Source: Dermanyssus gallinae
Taxonomy: Eukaryota > Arthropoda > Arachnida > Mesostigmata > Dermanyssidae
Assembly (NCBI GenBank): GCA_003439945.1
Contig: QVRM01001094.1
Span: 1 to 64,000 of the forward strand
Length of the DNA: 64,000 nucleotides
Direction: 5' to 3'
Both the position numbers and the translations under genes were made by a program. Positions 23,957 to 37,132 of the stretch are shown here, one piece after another (within the stretch, counting starts at the first letter, position 1; every line of letters begins with the position of its first letter). The notes beneath the pieces are model-generated. The model searched no databases, was not told where the DNA came from, and saw only the letters and a list, made by a program, of their open reading frames with translations.

Positions 23957-24079
23957 TAGCTCGATCCATATATCTATGTCTCACTATCCTCGTCTAAGCG
24001 TATACGATAATAGCAACGATGGTTACGTTGTTGCATTAGCAACAATTGGTTGTCCCAATTATGCTAGTAATACTAGTAA

Positions 24080-24176
24080 CAGTTGTGGTTTTTGTTGTTG
24101 CTGCTGTTGTTGCCGTGGTCGGTGTTGTTGTTGTTGTTGGTGTCGCTGCCGTTATTGTTGTTATTGCTATTGCAAG
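24080..24176. repeat. (GTT)n microsatellite
   Basis: Interrupted GTT/GCT/ATT triplets. Confidence 0.85.
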
Positions 24177-24932
<756 letters not shown>

Positions 24933-24959
24933 TTGTGTGTGTTCGCATCCATGAAATAC

Positions 24960-25705
24960 ACTCAGCAGTCGCGGTTGACTTTATTCAGTTTACGTGTTCC
25001 TGTCTAATACTATATATGATCCAGACTAAGATCATTTTCGAATATCTTGCTTTTCGCTGTCCGAGTGCCAGAGTATTGGCGTAGACATTTTTAGGATTCC
25101 TATTAAGACAGGGTGCAATGATACAGTAATCGCCCACGGTTCTGTTTTTAGTGCACTGCTTGGCGACTTTCTTGCCGTATCTATATCAGTAGTGCTCTGG
25201 CAAAAAAATATTCTCAACCAAACACCTTAGTAGAATATATATATAGGGGCCACGGTGTGTCTTTGCTCCGTGAAAAGACTAGCCAACAAGAGGCAGCATG
25301 TCTTGTGCTAACTGAATGTTGAGTGATCGAATAGCTTCTCTATCTATATGTAGGAGTTAGGCTGCCGCATAAGTGGTGGTAGGCGATCGTAAGCGGCAGA
25401 TGCCAAACCGACCAAATACCTGACCCGACTTACTTTAGTCGAGCTCGCAGTTTTATTCCATAGAGTCGTTTCGTGTTTTTTTTTGGGGAATTGTCTACTT
25501 AACAATTTTTTTAAATATACTTAACTAATTACTAATTTGCCTACACTAAATTCTGCGGTGAATACGCATGTTGTGCCGTTCACCTGTGGTTCAGAGTACC
25601 TCGCTCAATAAGAGGATCAAAAACCGATAGACCGAGAGAGAGAAAAATTAAGCCAGCTACATTGTCCCAGGTTGACGAGCGGGAGGCTCAATTTTACGCT
25701 TACTA
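24960..25705. repeat. Unnamed dispersed repeat, copy 1
   Basis: Aligns by eye with 26891-27315. Shared blocks in order: GTTGACTTTAT, TTGTCTAATAC, AAGATCATTTTCGA, TTGCTGTCCGA-like, GTAATCRCCCA, TTCTGTTTTT, CAACCAAA-ACCT-AGTAGAAT followed by (TA)n, TGTCTTGTGCTAAC, and GGGAGGCTCA. Copy 1 has about 330-350 bp (about 25325-25655) between the last two blocks, where copy 2 has about 20 bp. Minus-strand frames of the two copies also resemble each other, which hints at a decayed coding element, but I cannot name the family. Confidence 0.75.
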
Positions 25706-26563
25706 ACAACTGTGACTGTAGTTCTGGCACATGCAAAAGAAAGACGCCTCTAAAGTAGGACACGAGAGACAGCACCTTTGAGGGGCTACAGGAGCTTTAC
25801 CGCAATATGCTTGTTTCGCCTTTGCTGCTAGATTAGTCGCTTTGCACATTTAACCTCATTATGAGGATACGTTTTTGTTTTCATCATTATCGCTCATCTG
25901 TGACTCTTCGTCGTCTGTTTGTGTTGCGATTGCTTCGTAGTTCGCTTCGCAGAGTTTGCTCCTGACGCAGATGTGAGCACCGGCAGTTTAGCCAACAAAA
26001 ATCTACTTGTGGAGTCATATGCCGTTGACAAATAGGTCCTCGATTCTTTCCGTATTCGTCGTCGTCGTCGTCTTCTTTTCTTTCTCGTTTTCTCGTTTTC
26101 ATCTTCGAGTACCTGGCAACTTTTGAATTATTGTGTGCGCATGTAAAAAATATGACACACATAGTTCGTATAGGGCGGAAAGGGGCGAAAGGGTGAGCGC
26201 GACTAACGTAAAAGTGTGCCTTCGTGTGCGCAAAGTCAATACCAAACACCAGCCTCATATCACGAGGGGTCACCAGCTAATCATAAAACGGTGGCAAAAC
26301 CCCTTGCAAGCACCCCCGAAATCGAAAACGCACGCGCGACCCGAAATCTAGAGGATGATGGCTGAACGAACACAACAGATGATGTCGATGAAAAACCGAG
26401 CGTTTTCTCTGGGTCGGACGTCGTTGACCGACTTCTTTGCCAGTTTTGTCAAGCAGACAGCCAGTCAGCTTAAAGCAGGAAGGGCGGGACAAAATTAAAA
26501 AAATAGTAAAGCTTGGCGTATCCACGCAAGTTTTCCTTATTCTGTATACTACGCTATATAACT
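25706..26563. other. Unassigned non-coding sequence
   Basis: Frames at 25887-26525 on both strands have no recognisable domain. A short GTC run lies at 26058-26075. No element was recognised. Confidence 0.45.
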
Positions 26564-26640
26564 ATATAAATATATACATATATGTATAAATATATATATA
26601 CATATATGCATATATATACATATATGCATATATATATAGA
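26564..26640. repeat. Imperfect (TA)n with CA/TG variants
   Basis: TA units interrupted by regular ATACATATATG motifs, a more decayed or higher-order version of the pure (TA)n tracts. Confidence 0.85.
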
Positions 26641-26645
26641 TTGTT

Positions 26646-26745
26646 TGTATGGCGTAGCCTAGGGAGCTAGTGCGCTAGTTGTGGTTGTCATTTAACGGGG
26701 TGTCCCGGTTTGATCTGTTTTATTGCTCGAATTCTTGTTGAGATA
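26646..26745 (+). mobile_element. tRNA-like SINE, family 3, copy a
   Basis: The head GGCGTAGCCTAGGGAGCTAG contains an A-box-like motif. It is followed by TGCGCTAGTTGTGG, a B-box-like CCGGTTTGATC near 26705-26715, and GCTCGAATT. The same order and spacing appear on the minus strand at 34730-34835. Boundaries are approximate. Confidence 0.6.
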
Positions 26746-26890
26746 TGCTCTAATCATACATTGAATCGTTTATTACACTCGTGTATGTACGGTCGTGCCT
26801 CTTTATGACGGCCCGGTCACATGTCACGCTTTGCCTGTCCAGCATTGTTTTTTCATTAAGAAAAGGGTCTGCGAACATGTAATTAAAATT

Positions 26891-27162
26891 CGGCAGTCAG
26901 CGTTGACTTTATCTCACTTTACGTGACTTCTTGTCTAATACCATATAAGGCCCAGCTTAAGATCATTTTCGAGCTTCTGGTTCTTTGCTGTCCGAATACC
27001 AAAGTATGGGTAGATAGTTTTTGCATCCCTATTGAGATGCAATGATTTGTAATCACCCATACGTAATGCTTCTGTTTTTGGTGCATCGATTTCGACACAC
27101 TTGTCGTGTCGATATCGTTTGCGCCCTGGCTAAAATCAATTCCAACCAAATACCTAAGTAGA

Positions 27163-27198
<36 letters not shown>

Positions 27199-27315
27199 GG
27201 CCACTATGTATCTTTGGTATGTAACGGGCGTGTCTTGTGCTAACAGAATGTACCGCGGGAGAGGCATGGAGCCAGTTACAATGTTCTAGTACGACGAGTT
27301 GGGAGGCTCAAGCCA
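26891..27315. repeat. Unnamed dispersed repeat, copy 2
   Basis: Diverged copy of the repeat at 24960-25705, same orientation, about 1.9 kb away. The internal (TA)n (27168-27196, about 14 units) sits at the same place as the 7-unit tract at 25233-25247 of copy 1. It lacks the 330-350 bp segment of copy 1. Confidence 0.75.
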
Positions 27316-27444
27316 TTGAGAATAAATCATACCGCTGTCCGTGTTGCCACAAAGGACTGTTGGGGATACCCTTAATATCTCAACATGTCCGATCGTTTAG
27401 AGCCAATTCCTCTAGAGATTTATAAATTGGGTTAAAATTACTAG

Positions 27445-27480
<36 letters not shown>

Positions 27481-27701
27481 TAACAATTTGCAGCAAAAAA
27501 ACAAGCCACCGTGGCTTTGCCTCGAGCTGCTCTACCCAGTGCGTATGTATGTATGTAAAAGCTGCAATTTTTTTCTACAAAGTTGCTTAACGTCCTATGT
27601 CATAATATTCCTGTTGGAGCTGCTGTTAAAGTGGTCAACGAGGGTTTGCCAAAAATTCAACGCCTCGAGAATGTGGCCATATATGCAATTATGAACATGC
27701 G

Positions 27702-27706
<5 letters not shown>
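27316..27706. other. Unassigned non-coding sequence
   Basis: Contains an A run followed by (TA)n at 27449-27483 and otherwise unique sequence. Confidence 0.5.
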
Positions 27707-27742
<36 letters not shown>

Positions 27743-27752
27743 TTTTCTTTCT

Positions 27753-27800
<48 letters not shown>
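27707..27800. repeat. Split (TA)n microsatellite
   Basis: Two (TA)n blocks (27707-27739 and 27757-27800) are separated by a T/C-rich spacer of 17 bp and followed by TG repeats. Confidence 0.95.
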
Positions 27801-27807
<7 letters not shown>

Positions 27808-28094
27808 CTATCATAATTTAGCAGTAGCATTAGTCCTGTGCAGCGAAGAAGGTTGGACTGATTAGATATGTCGTTGATTGTTGGACTGTTCGACATTCTC
27901 CGAGTGAAACAGCGGTCGTCTGCTGCAGCAGTGTCGTGATGCCGCCATTGATGCAGCCGTGATGTAGTTAGGATGCGATCGTAAAAAAAGAAAAAATAAC
28001 AACAACGAACAACAAAAAGGAGAACGAAAGCCACGAAAAATCAGGCAGGATCGAGTGACTGTAAGCTAACGAAAGCTCACGTCGAAGTTGGTAC
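27801..28094. other. Unassigned non-coding sequence
   Basis: Unique sequence. Nothing recognised. Confidence 0.5.
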
Positions 28095-28375
<281 letters not shown>

Positions 28376-29167
28376 GGTCATCACCCTGAAACTATTGTTG
28401 GCATTGTTGTCGCGCTGTGGTTATTGTCTGTACGTGTCGCCCCGTGGTCGTCGTCCACCATGGTTCCCCGTTCATTGCCGGAACGGCGACCGTCACGGGG
28501 CGTCGTGCGATAGCGACAATGTTGGCAACTTTCTTTGCTACTCCTGCTTCTTCTACTTTTTGTTATTTTTCTTTTTCGTCTCCGACTGCGGCGGCGGCTG
28601 CGTCTCCCGTCGGAGCTTACTGTGTTAACTGTATCTGTCTGTTCGCTGTTGTCCGCGCATGTTGCTTTCTTTTCTTCTTTCCTTCATTTGCCTTTTTTTT
28701 CTCGCACCACTCACCGACCTCCCTCCGCCGCCGACACCTGCCCACCTGTATCCCCGTCGTCTTCACTAGGCGTCCCATCGCTTCAGCCCGGCATTCATGA
28801 CTTAGTCTTGCCTCTTCCCTAGCGCGTGTGCTATGTCCATGCGGTCGGCGAGCGTCAAGCGGTCGTTTTTGGGCGCAAAATGGTTGCGCGGCTTTGTTCA
28901 CCACCAACGCCAGCTCGTCGAGTTGTCGCCGTCAGTGCCCCATCGATTCGCCATCGTCGCCAAGTCTTACGACTTTGTCTCGTGACCTGCGTCGTCGGAC
29001 GCTATTAGCTTTTGTCTCCGTATTTCAACACCTGTGTGCTGCAGAGGTAGAGTGAGTGTAGGTCTAAGCCTCGCCGTGCCACGCGGTGCGAGGCACACGC
29101 GAGTTTGTCTCTGCAGGCACGCTCTAGGCACCGAAACGCGCATCTTCGATTCAAAGCTTATTACTGG

Positions 29168-29170
<3 letters not shown>
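28376..29170. other. Unassigned GC-richer non-coding sequence
   Basis: Frames of 127 and 152 codons start in or beside the GTT tract and are not supported by domains. The sequence is unique and GC-richer than its surroundings, so an untranslated exon is possible but not shown. Confidence 0.4.

Positions 29171-29204
<34 letters not shown>
29171..29204. repeat. (TA)n microsatellite
   Basis: About 16 TA units. Confidence 0.95.
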
Positions 29205-29205
<1 letters not shown>

Positions 29206-29472
29206 CAACGCCAACAAATTTTCTATATATGATAGTTTGCTCGTATGAGCGCCATCCATGGTAAACAGTACTGAGGTGAAACGCCGTGAGAAAGAGGAAG
29301 GTCGTATATTTGGAGCAACAATCTTTAGTGGCTGGAAAGTCTTCTCAGGAGACAAAATGTTTCAGTGGCGTACGACGGGGGGTAAATGGCGGTTGGGGAT
29401 TGGGGGTAATCTGGCAGAGGCGATTTCTCCGACCTTGGCATATATGGTGGCGACATCATATAGCTGACCAAC

Positions 29473-29912
29473 AATAGCGCCAACAACAACAGCAGCAGCA
29501 ACAACAACAACAACAAGAACAGTGACCGCAGCGGTGCGAAGAAGACGGTGAAAAACAACAACGACGACGACAACAATGACAACAACTTCTATTACTTCTA
29601 TGATTACAGCCGAAATGACAATAGCAGCACGTGATGATCATGGCGAACATGGCAACAGCAGCAACAACAACAACAACAACAGCAGCAGCAGCAACAACCA
29701 CAACAACAACCACCACCGCCATAATAACAAAGGTGCAAGTGGTAACAACATCAACTGCAACAACAACAACAATAACAACAGCAAGACATAACTACAACTG
29801 TAAGACGAACAAAAATTGTAACAACAAAATTAACCATGACAACAACACTAACCGCGACAGCTGATGCTGCTGCAGCAACAACAACAGCAACAGCAACAAC
29901 AACAAGATCAAC
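29473..29912. repeat. (CAA/CAG)n triplet cluster
   Basis: Interrupted CAA, CAG and CCA triplets over about 440 bp (29479-29515, 29650-29720, 29755-29785, 29873-29910). No unique coding sequence is embedded. Confidence 0.85.
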
Positions 29913-30668
29913 AGATTGTCAACATTTTCAACGTGACGAGATGACATCCACTGGGATACAAGTGGCTCCACGTTGCTCGTTGACGGCAGAAGTGTAGCTC
30001 ACGTCTTTCTCAAGAAAAGCAGATGACGTATTTGGCACTTCGGGCGGTCGCGCACCAGCGTATGACCCGGGTTTGCCAGCCTCAGCCGCGACTCATTTGG
30101 ACACAGCATTTCGAAGACTGGCCGACTGTTCGACGGACCCCAGTAGGGGCTAGAAAATGAAGCTATCGCGTGTGCCCTGCTCGCAGGCACCCCGCCGGCG
30201 GCGGGGTCGCTGAGGACCCCTTGGCAAACCCCTTGGCACTTCTTCTGTTCGCCTTGTGTCTGGAAACCGTCACGTGTTGTCCCATTGTCTACGGCAATGA
30301 CAGCCGCACGTTACATAGCCAGACGGCTCAAACCACCACCACCACCACAAGTCCCACCTCCACCTCCACGACACAACAACAACAACAACAACAACTGTGG
30401 TCGTGGTTTATCTAACTATTGGACAGGTGTCGCATGCCGTGTTTAACGCGCACGCTGTTGTTTCGCGTGGTTGTGGTGTTCCTCGCATTTGTAGACAGAA
30501 CTCGATTCCTGTGTTTTTTGTTGTTGTTGAAATGCTTATAGTCGAAATGCGAAGCCGACTCCTTTCTCACGGCTGCTACATTGCTGCCACGACAAGGGCT
30601 GCACGAGTGTCAACAGGATAAAAGTACAGCAGGGGATATAACAGTAACCGTAGCTATAAATATGTATA

Positions 30669-30724
<56 letters not shown>

Positions 30725-30983
30725 ACCCCGTGTAAAATCAAAACAGCGGAGTGTGCATCGTCATCGATACTAGTTACTAGGCACAGTTACCAAAGCATCA
30801 ATAGCCAGGAGCAGCAGGCTTTCGTCTGTTGCAAATGTCAGCGTCACGTACGGCTCATGCAGTCAGCCATTTTAATCATCAATTAATGAGTGCTGAATGA
30901 CAAATTGACACCTCATTCGAGTGTATTCTGGGAGGGCGGATGAGAAATATGGTATTTAATTACTACTGGTAACAATGGTGTCA

Positions 30984-31015
<32 letters not shown>

Positions 31016-31658
31016 CGGCATAGGTCATATCGGCACTTAAGATCACTGACCTGACCGTAGTGCACCTGCATAGTTGTGAACAGCGTATAACAGCTGTCGA
31101 TCAAGTTCGGCCATTTACTGGGCGTCGGCCTGTTTTCTGGTGGTCTAAGGTGAGGACACAAAAACAGCCTGTCGACATCATTGCTGTGCAGTCATAGTCG
31201 GCCGTACTATTTCTTGCTGTTGTTTAGTGTACCGTAGCACCTGCCATTGTGAGCGATACTACTGCCACAATGTCTGCTACTTTCATAGCTAACACAACAG
31301 ATACCGTAAATAGTAGCCAATATATATATATATATATATATATATTCGACCCTCAAAGTTTCTCTCTATGCATATTCAGAACAGGATCTATTCTATTTCT
31401 AAAAAAAACACCACACATGCTTTTCTTCAAAATCTTCAAAAGTGTTTACCCCGGCTCCGTCCCTCCCTCCTCTCGGGTCGTTTTATCTATGATAAAAAGC
31501 GATCAGTTACAACCGTTTTTGCTAGAAAAAATTAAAACCCACTCTAATGGGCGTAGTGGCGCGCCCGCATTCGTCAAGCGGCTTTCTATTTTTGTCAGCC
31601 CTTCTGTGCAATGATCTAGAAGGGCAAAACAGTCAAAACGTTCCTGCCTTTCTAACTT

Positions 31659-31719
<61 letters not shown>

Positions 31720-33100
31720 TATATATATATATACAGTGCGCGGCGTGCAACAAAACTTTGACGATAGTCAGTCCTCGAGACATAACTCGGCCGTTCGGTT
31801 TGACCTGATAACAGCAAGCACGCTAGCTTAACAGCGAGATGTCGCGCCTCTCGACAAAAACATTTCTGGCTCAACGGCCACAGAGCTGGGGGCAAACAGG
31901 GTGGAGCTGGTAATCTCAAGTAAAGAGTAGTGCTCGTCGCGGGCAACCGGCATATAGAATAGATGGAAAGCTTGGCATATTAAGGCCTACGTTGGGAAAA
32001 ACCTTCCCCTGGAAACGCTACACAGCCGGCCGTAGGACTGTGTGGCTTTTTCAGTGTAGGCCTCTGGAAGGCGGCTCCCATAATGACGTGATGGCGCGTC
32101 TCTGCGGACTTATTTTGTTGTTGTTGCCACCATGCTAGGTGTAGACGTGTTCATCCATACACGTAATCCGGTCACTCGGTTGTCAGTACGTACCGACAGG
32201 CCTAAGCTAGCTCCAAATTATTGCGGACCACTTGGCAAGCATATACCATACACAGTCTGTTCGCGTAGTCTGCCTAATAAATCCATGTCCCAATGACGAG
32301 ATAATGTATGCAATTTGTTTTACACATATATACCTGTGCATACGGTATGAGCACATCGTTTTTGTTTTTACTGGAAACATGTCGTCCTGATGATACACCC
32401 CTAACGTCGGTTTGGCGTTGGTCGTCTGTAGTCAAAAGATGTAGACGTATAAGGTGCATTGATTTTATCCGGTGTATCGCCTTTCTAATCCCGCATTGCA
32501 GTACCGAACACCACTCCGAGTATCAGAGGCTTCTTTGCCAGGGGCCATACTGTCATATCACACACACACGATCTGCTGAACACCATAGCGTTTTAGCATT
32601 TTATGTTAGCTTCACAGAGTGGCACGCCGGATGGCACTGTTTTGTGCATAGACATACGTGATTGGTACTGGGGTTGTAAACTAACGTGAAATCTGATTAC
32701 AGACTAGGTCTTAAGCTGGAGAAGCAAAACTAAGCTTTGTTTGAAAGCCTATCCACACTCCGTCGTGGTCTTTTCGCCGGTATGAAACAATGTATGACCT
32801 TAAACGGGCATATCGCCGCTAACTTATAACTAGCATCGAACGTATTGTGATAATTAAAATGCATCATGTAGTTAGTCAATCATCACTAGAATTCGAGATT
32901 CATCACGTATGTGGTAGGAGTAGTATTGGCTGTATGGCCCGTTTTATAGACCGCATCTATAATTGCTAAGTTTAACAATTGCGAATGGCGATGTTTCGTG
33001 CAAACGACGATGAGAATTATTGTATGTGTAGTCATATAATAAAGCAGTAGCATGCTGGCATTGACCGCTCGGTGGACCTTATGTTGGGTGTGTATGTAAA
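29913..33100. other. Unassigned non-coding sequence with microsatellites
   Basis: Holds CCA/CAA triplets at 30332-30392, and (TA)n at 30674-30724, 30984-31012, 31319-31346 and 31665-31733. The rest is unique. The 117-147-codon frames at 31249-31946 and 32308-32661 contain translated (TA)n or no domain. No gene or transposon was recognised. Confidence 0.45.
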
Positions 33101-33885
33101 AGGCCAGTCAGAAAGTAACTGGAACTTTTATATCTATTTTTACGCCTCTAAAAAGTCTGCTATGTGTACCAAACAGACAGCACTTCAATGATTTTGCTAC
33201 CATTAGTTCGCCGAGTTTTGTTCCGGCAATTCAAGCCTTTTGCATGAACCCCGTTTTGGAACCACACATTACAATCGAGAAAAACGGACTGTAGAACAGA
33301 ATTCTCGAGTGACTTACACGTGAATCAGCCATGGACTTCGGCGTTTGTCACACAACTACCGTCACTCGCCTTCGCGGCCATGGCCCCGTCGTGTCAGAGT
33401 TGAACCAATGGGTACCTTGTGATTTAATGGCGTTTTTGACCACGAGTTTCTTTCGAGTGGCCAAACGATAAACACGGGTGTCTACTGTGATCAGTTTTCG
33501 TCAGAGTTTTTGCCGCGCTCCAAACGAAAAAAAAACACGCCTATGGAATATAGCAAGCTTCGATCAGGATATTCTGTCGCATCCACCGTACTTAACGAAC
33601 AACGGACATCGCATAATAAGGCTACCACCTATTCATGGTGCAGAACTATCTACAGGAACAGAAAGTCACTTTAGGAGAAGCAGAAAAAACACACACAGAA
33701 AGCTTCCTCGAAATGCAGAAACCAGAATGTTTGCTATAGGAATCGATAGTCCGGTCCAGAGACGGCGTACAATTTTGGCTAACAATTGGGAGTACTTTTG
33801 GACTAAAAGCAATTGGTTAACTCGTTTAATTTTTAGATTAATTTAAAAGTTTAAAAAAATCCAGTTTCTTTCTGTCATATTCAGT
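33101..33885 (+). mobile_element. mariner-like transposon remnant, copy B
   Basis: Same family as A and C. The left end GTCAGAAAGTAACTGGAA matches the terminal repeat of copy C, and the right end CCAGTTTCTTTCTGTC is its imperfect inverse. The coding strand is plus: DFGVCHTTTVTRLRGHG and LNQWVPCDL are readable, then a deletion joins the WVPHEL region to the block encoding TTSFF, an out-of-frame form of HHEFLP. The catalytic Asp blocks are deleted or scrambled. The length of about 785 bp compares with about 1.3 kb for complete mariners. Non-functional. Confidence 0.85.
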
Positions 33886-33957
33886 ACATATAGCATCAAA
33901 CGCATATGTATGTTAACGATTTCCATGCAATGTTTCGCTGATGTTGGGGATATAGCG

Positions 33958-34729
<772 letters not shown>

Positions 34730-34835
34730 CCAAAAAAAATTCGACCAACAACGGGCATCGAATAACCGGCGATACCCCAATACACGACAGCCCACGACCA
34801 GCGCACTAGCCCCCTAGACCACGCCGGCACATATC
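34730..34835 (-). mobile_element. tRNA-like SINE, family 3, copy b
   Basis: On the minus strand the order is GCCGGCGTGGTCTAGGGGGC (A-box region), TAGTGCGCTGGTCGTGG, a B-box-like CCGGTTATTCGATGCC, then GTCGAATTTTTTTT ending in a T run. It matches 26646-26745 block for block. Confidence 0.65.
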
Positions 34836-35128
34836 CACCACAATTAGTAGCAAACAACTTTCCACCAATTAAGTTGGTGTCCACCGATCACCGGCACTTG
34901 CGGCGCGGATGACCGGGAAAGATGAGCTGTTCGTCTCTACACGCGTGTCGTAAGGAACCCGAACGCGAGGTGGCAAAAATAAAACAACAAACCATCACAT
35001 TTCCCTTATTTCTTAATAGTCTTCGCCTTTCATTCGGCAGCAGAACAGGCCCCGATCACATTCGAGATATGGCCAAATGCTGAGGTCCGTCGAACGATTA
35101 CTTTCTTCCTACACAAGGGACGTATTAC
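34836..35128. other. Unassigned non-coding sequence
   Basis: Unique sequence. Nothing recognised. Confidence 0.5.
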
Positions 35129-35174
35129 AAAGATGATGATGATGATGATGATAATAATAATAATAATAATAATA

Positions 35175-35234
<60 letters not shown>
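35129..35234. repeat. (ATG)n-(ATA)n-(ATT)n compound tract
   Basis: ATG units pass into AAT/ATA units (to about 35174) and then into a long ATT run. The AAT and ATT halves are inverted complements, so the tract is itself a potential hairpin of more than 20 bp. Confidence 0.95.
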
Positions 35235-35235
<1 letters not shown>

Positions 35236-35342
35236 CTCTGCTGCCCTTACGTTCACTTGCGGCGCGCTACATCTTCTTTTTTTTTGCCTGGTTTCGTTTG
35301 GTCTTAGCTTTGGCCTTTGCCTTTGGCTTTTCGTCTTTGTAT

Positions 35343-35393
35343 ATAGCACGCTGTTGTTGCTTGGATTGAATCCAAGCAACAACAGCGTGCTAT
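35343..35393. repeat. Perfect inverted repeat, 25-bp arms, 1-nt centre
   Basis: Arms at 35343-35367 and 35369-35393 are exact reverse complements around a single G at 35368. The left arm starts ATAGCACGCTGTTGTTGC and the right arm ends GCAACAACAGCGTGCTAT. The arms are not simple repeat, although they contain GTTGTTGC. Confidence 0.95.
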
Positions 35394-35484
35394 TTTGCAC
35401 GTTTGGTGTTGTTGTTGCTGTATTCGTATTCATTTACGTCTGAAGCGAAAATTGTTTGATCCGTCCAAGATTCTATTCGCGACC

Positions 35485-35517
35485 AGCTGGCTCACTGACT
35501 GATTCAGTGAGCCAGCT
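35485..35517. repeat. Perfect inverted repeat, 14-bp arms, 5-nt loop
   Basis: AGCTGGCTCACTGA at 35485-35498 and its exact reverse complement TCAGTGAGCCAGCT at 35504-35517, with loop CTGAT. Confidence 0.95.
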
Positions 35518-37074
35518 TCGACGCGACGCCACGGCTTCCATTCTTTCTTATGTTGCTGTTGCTGGCTGAAGAAATAGCTGAAGTTGAGCCACTCGGCTGG
35601 GCTTTGCTACGACGTTAGACAAAGTAGGTGAACAGAACCGAGCTCGGCAGGAGGCCAAGTCAAGAAGAGGGGCCAGGTGGCGGAAACAACAACAACAGCA
35701 GTGAAATGTCAACGATTAACAGCATTCTAGCAAATAGAGCTCTGCAAAAAGAGCTAGTATAAGGGCTACAGTGAGGTATACAAATAGCACATTAGCAACA
35801 GCAACAACAACAACAACAACAACAACAGTAAAAATGCATAGCAGTACAATAAGCACCACTCCTACTGCTACAACAGTACGTCCTACAACTACTACCGCGT
35901 ACGCTATAGCACCACAAGCAACAATGACATCGAGCCTTAAAAAGCTAAATAAAAGCGAAACGACATGAATAGGTATCTTCATAATATATGCTAAAATAGC
36001 AATATAATCAAGAGAACAAAGGTTCAGGAATAGGCAGGAGAGACACTGTAATAGGCATAGATAGAAAGGCAGCACTCTTGCAGCGTGCAATTTAACAATC
36101 ATAACGGTCAAGAGCCTAAAATCGCCAGCACCTCACAATCACACAAATATGTTAGCTTTAAGCACTAATTGTGGTGGTGCTGCTGCTGCCACATCAAATA
36201 AAAAAATACGCCTACTTATAAGCCAGTGAAGATAACAGAAATGCAGGAATATTCTACAACATGAACAAACAACACTACGCTGCGAACATTAACCACGGCA
36301 TAAATACAATTGGTGTTGCGAGTCTGTATTTGATTTTTTCTACAATTTGTTTGTAGGTCTGTCCTATTTTTCTGAAGACGACCGTTGGCTAGAATTGTTT
36401 ATCTTGTGTAGTAGTCTGTTTATTCGCGTAACACTCGCCGCGATAGCTGTGATTTTTACAATAAATATTTTCACGAGTTGACGACGAGTTCACGACTGAA
36501 CATGTATGTAGAGGCGCACATCTATATATATATATATATATACACGCACGTGTCGGGTTGGCCAGCCAGTCGTCTCATATCTAACGACGTTTACTCTATC
36601 TGTGCTTCACAAGAAAGCCACTGTGAAGAACTTCGTCACTCCGTACAACGTGTATGCAGTGCTTAAACGGAACTCGGTCATATCTGCTGTCAAGAGTGAA
36701 GTCAAAGTGTGTACTACTGTATATTCACCGTACAATTATGCGATTACTATGACTCTTGCTGTTTATCATTGATTGATTGACGGGTCAGATGAACTTGTAT
36801 GAACGCCCTGTCATACGGACTAACTTTCGATGTAGAACCCTAGCAACTCGCGCCCATTTTGGGGATGAAAATATCAAAGTTTGACGCACAAGCAGACGCC
36901 GTCGAACGCCAACGACATTGGCGTCACAGGAGAGCGGATCATCGCAATCAAGTATCATCAATAGACACAGACCAAGAGTAGTAGTGATACGGCTCGATGC
37001 TTCGACGCTTTGTTGTTGATGAAAAATATGGCGGGGATATGTTCACGAACGTTTGATTTCAAGCGTTTGAGAAA
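35518..37074. other. Unassigned non-coding sequence
   Basis: Short CAA run at 35795-35828, (TA)n at 36522-36542 and otherwise unique AT-rich sequence. No gene recognised. Confidence 0.5.
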
Positions 37075-37132
37075 CGATCGATCGAATAGGATACGTCGGC
37101 GTATATGCGACCGTATCCTATTCGATAGATCG
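37075..37132. repeat. Hairpin-forming inverted repeat, 21-bp arms
   Basis: Arms at 37075-37095 and 37112-37132 match at 20 of 21 positions around a 16-nt loop. Each arm carries ATAGGATACG or its complement. The sequence is unique rather than low-complexity. Confidence 0.9.
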
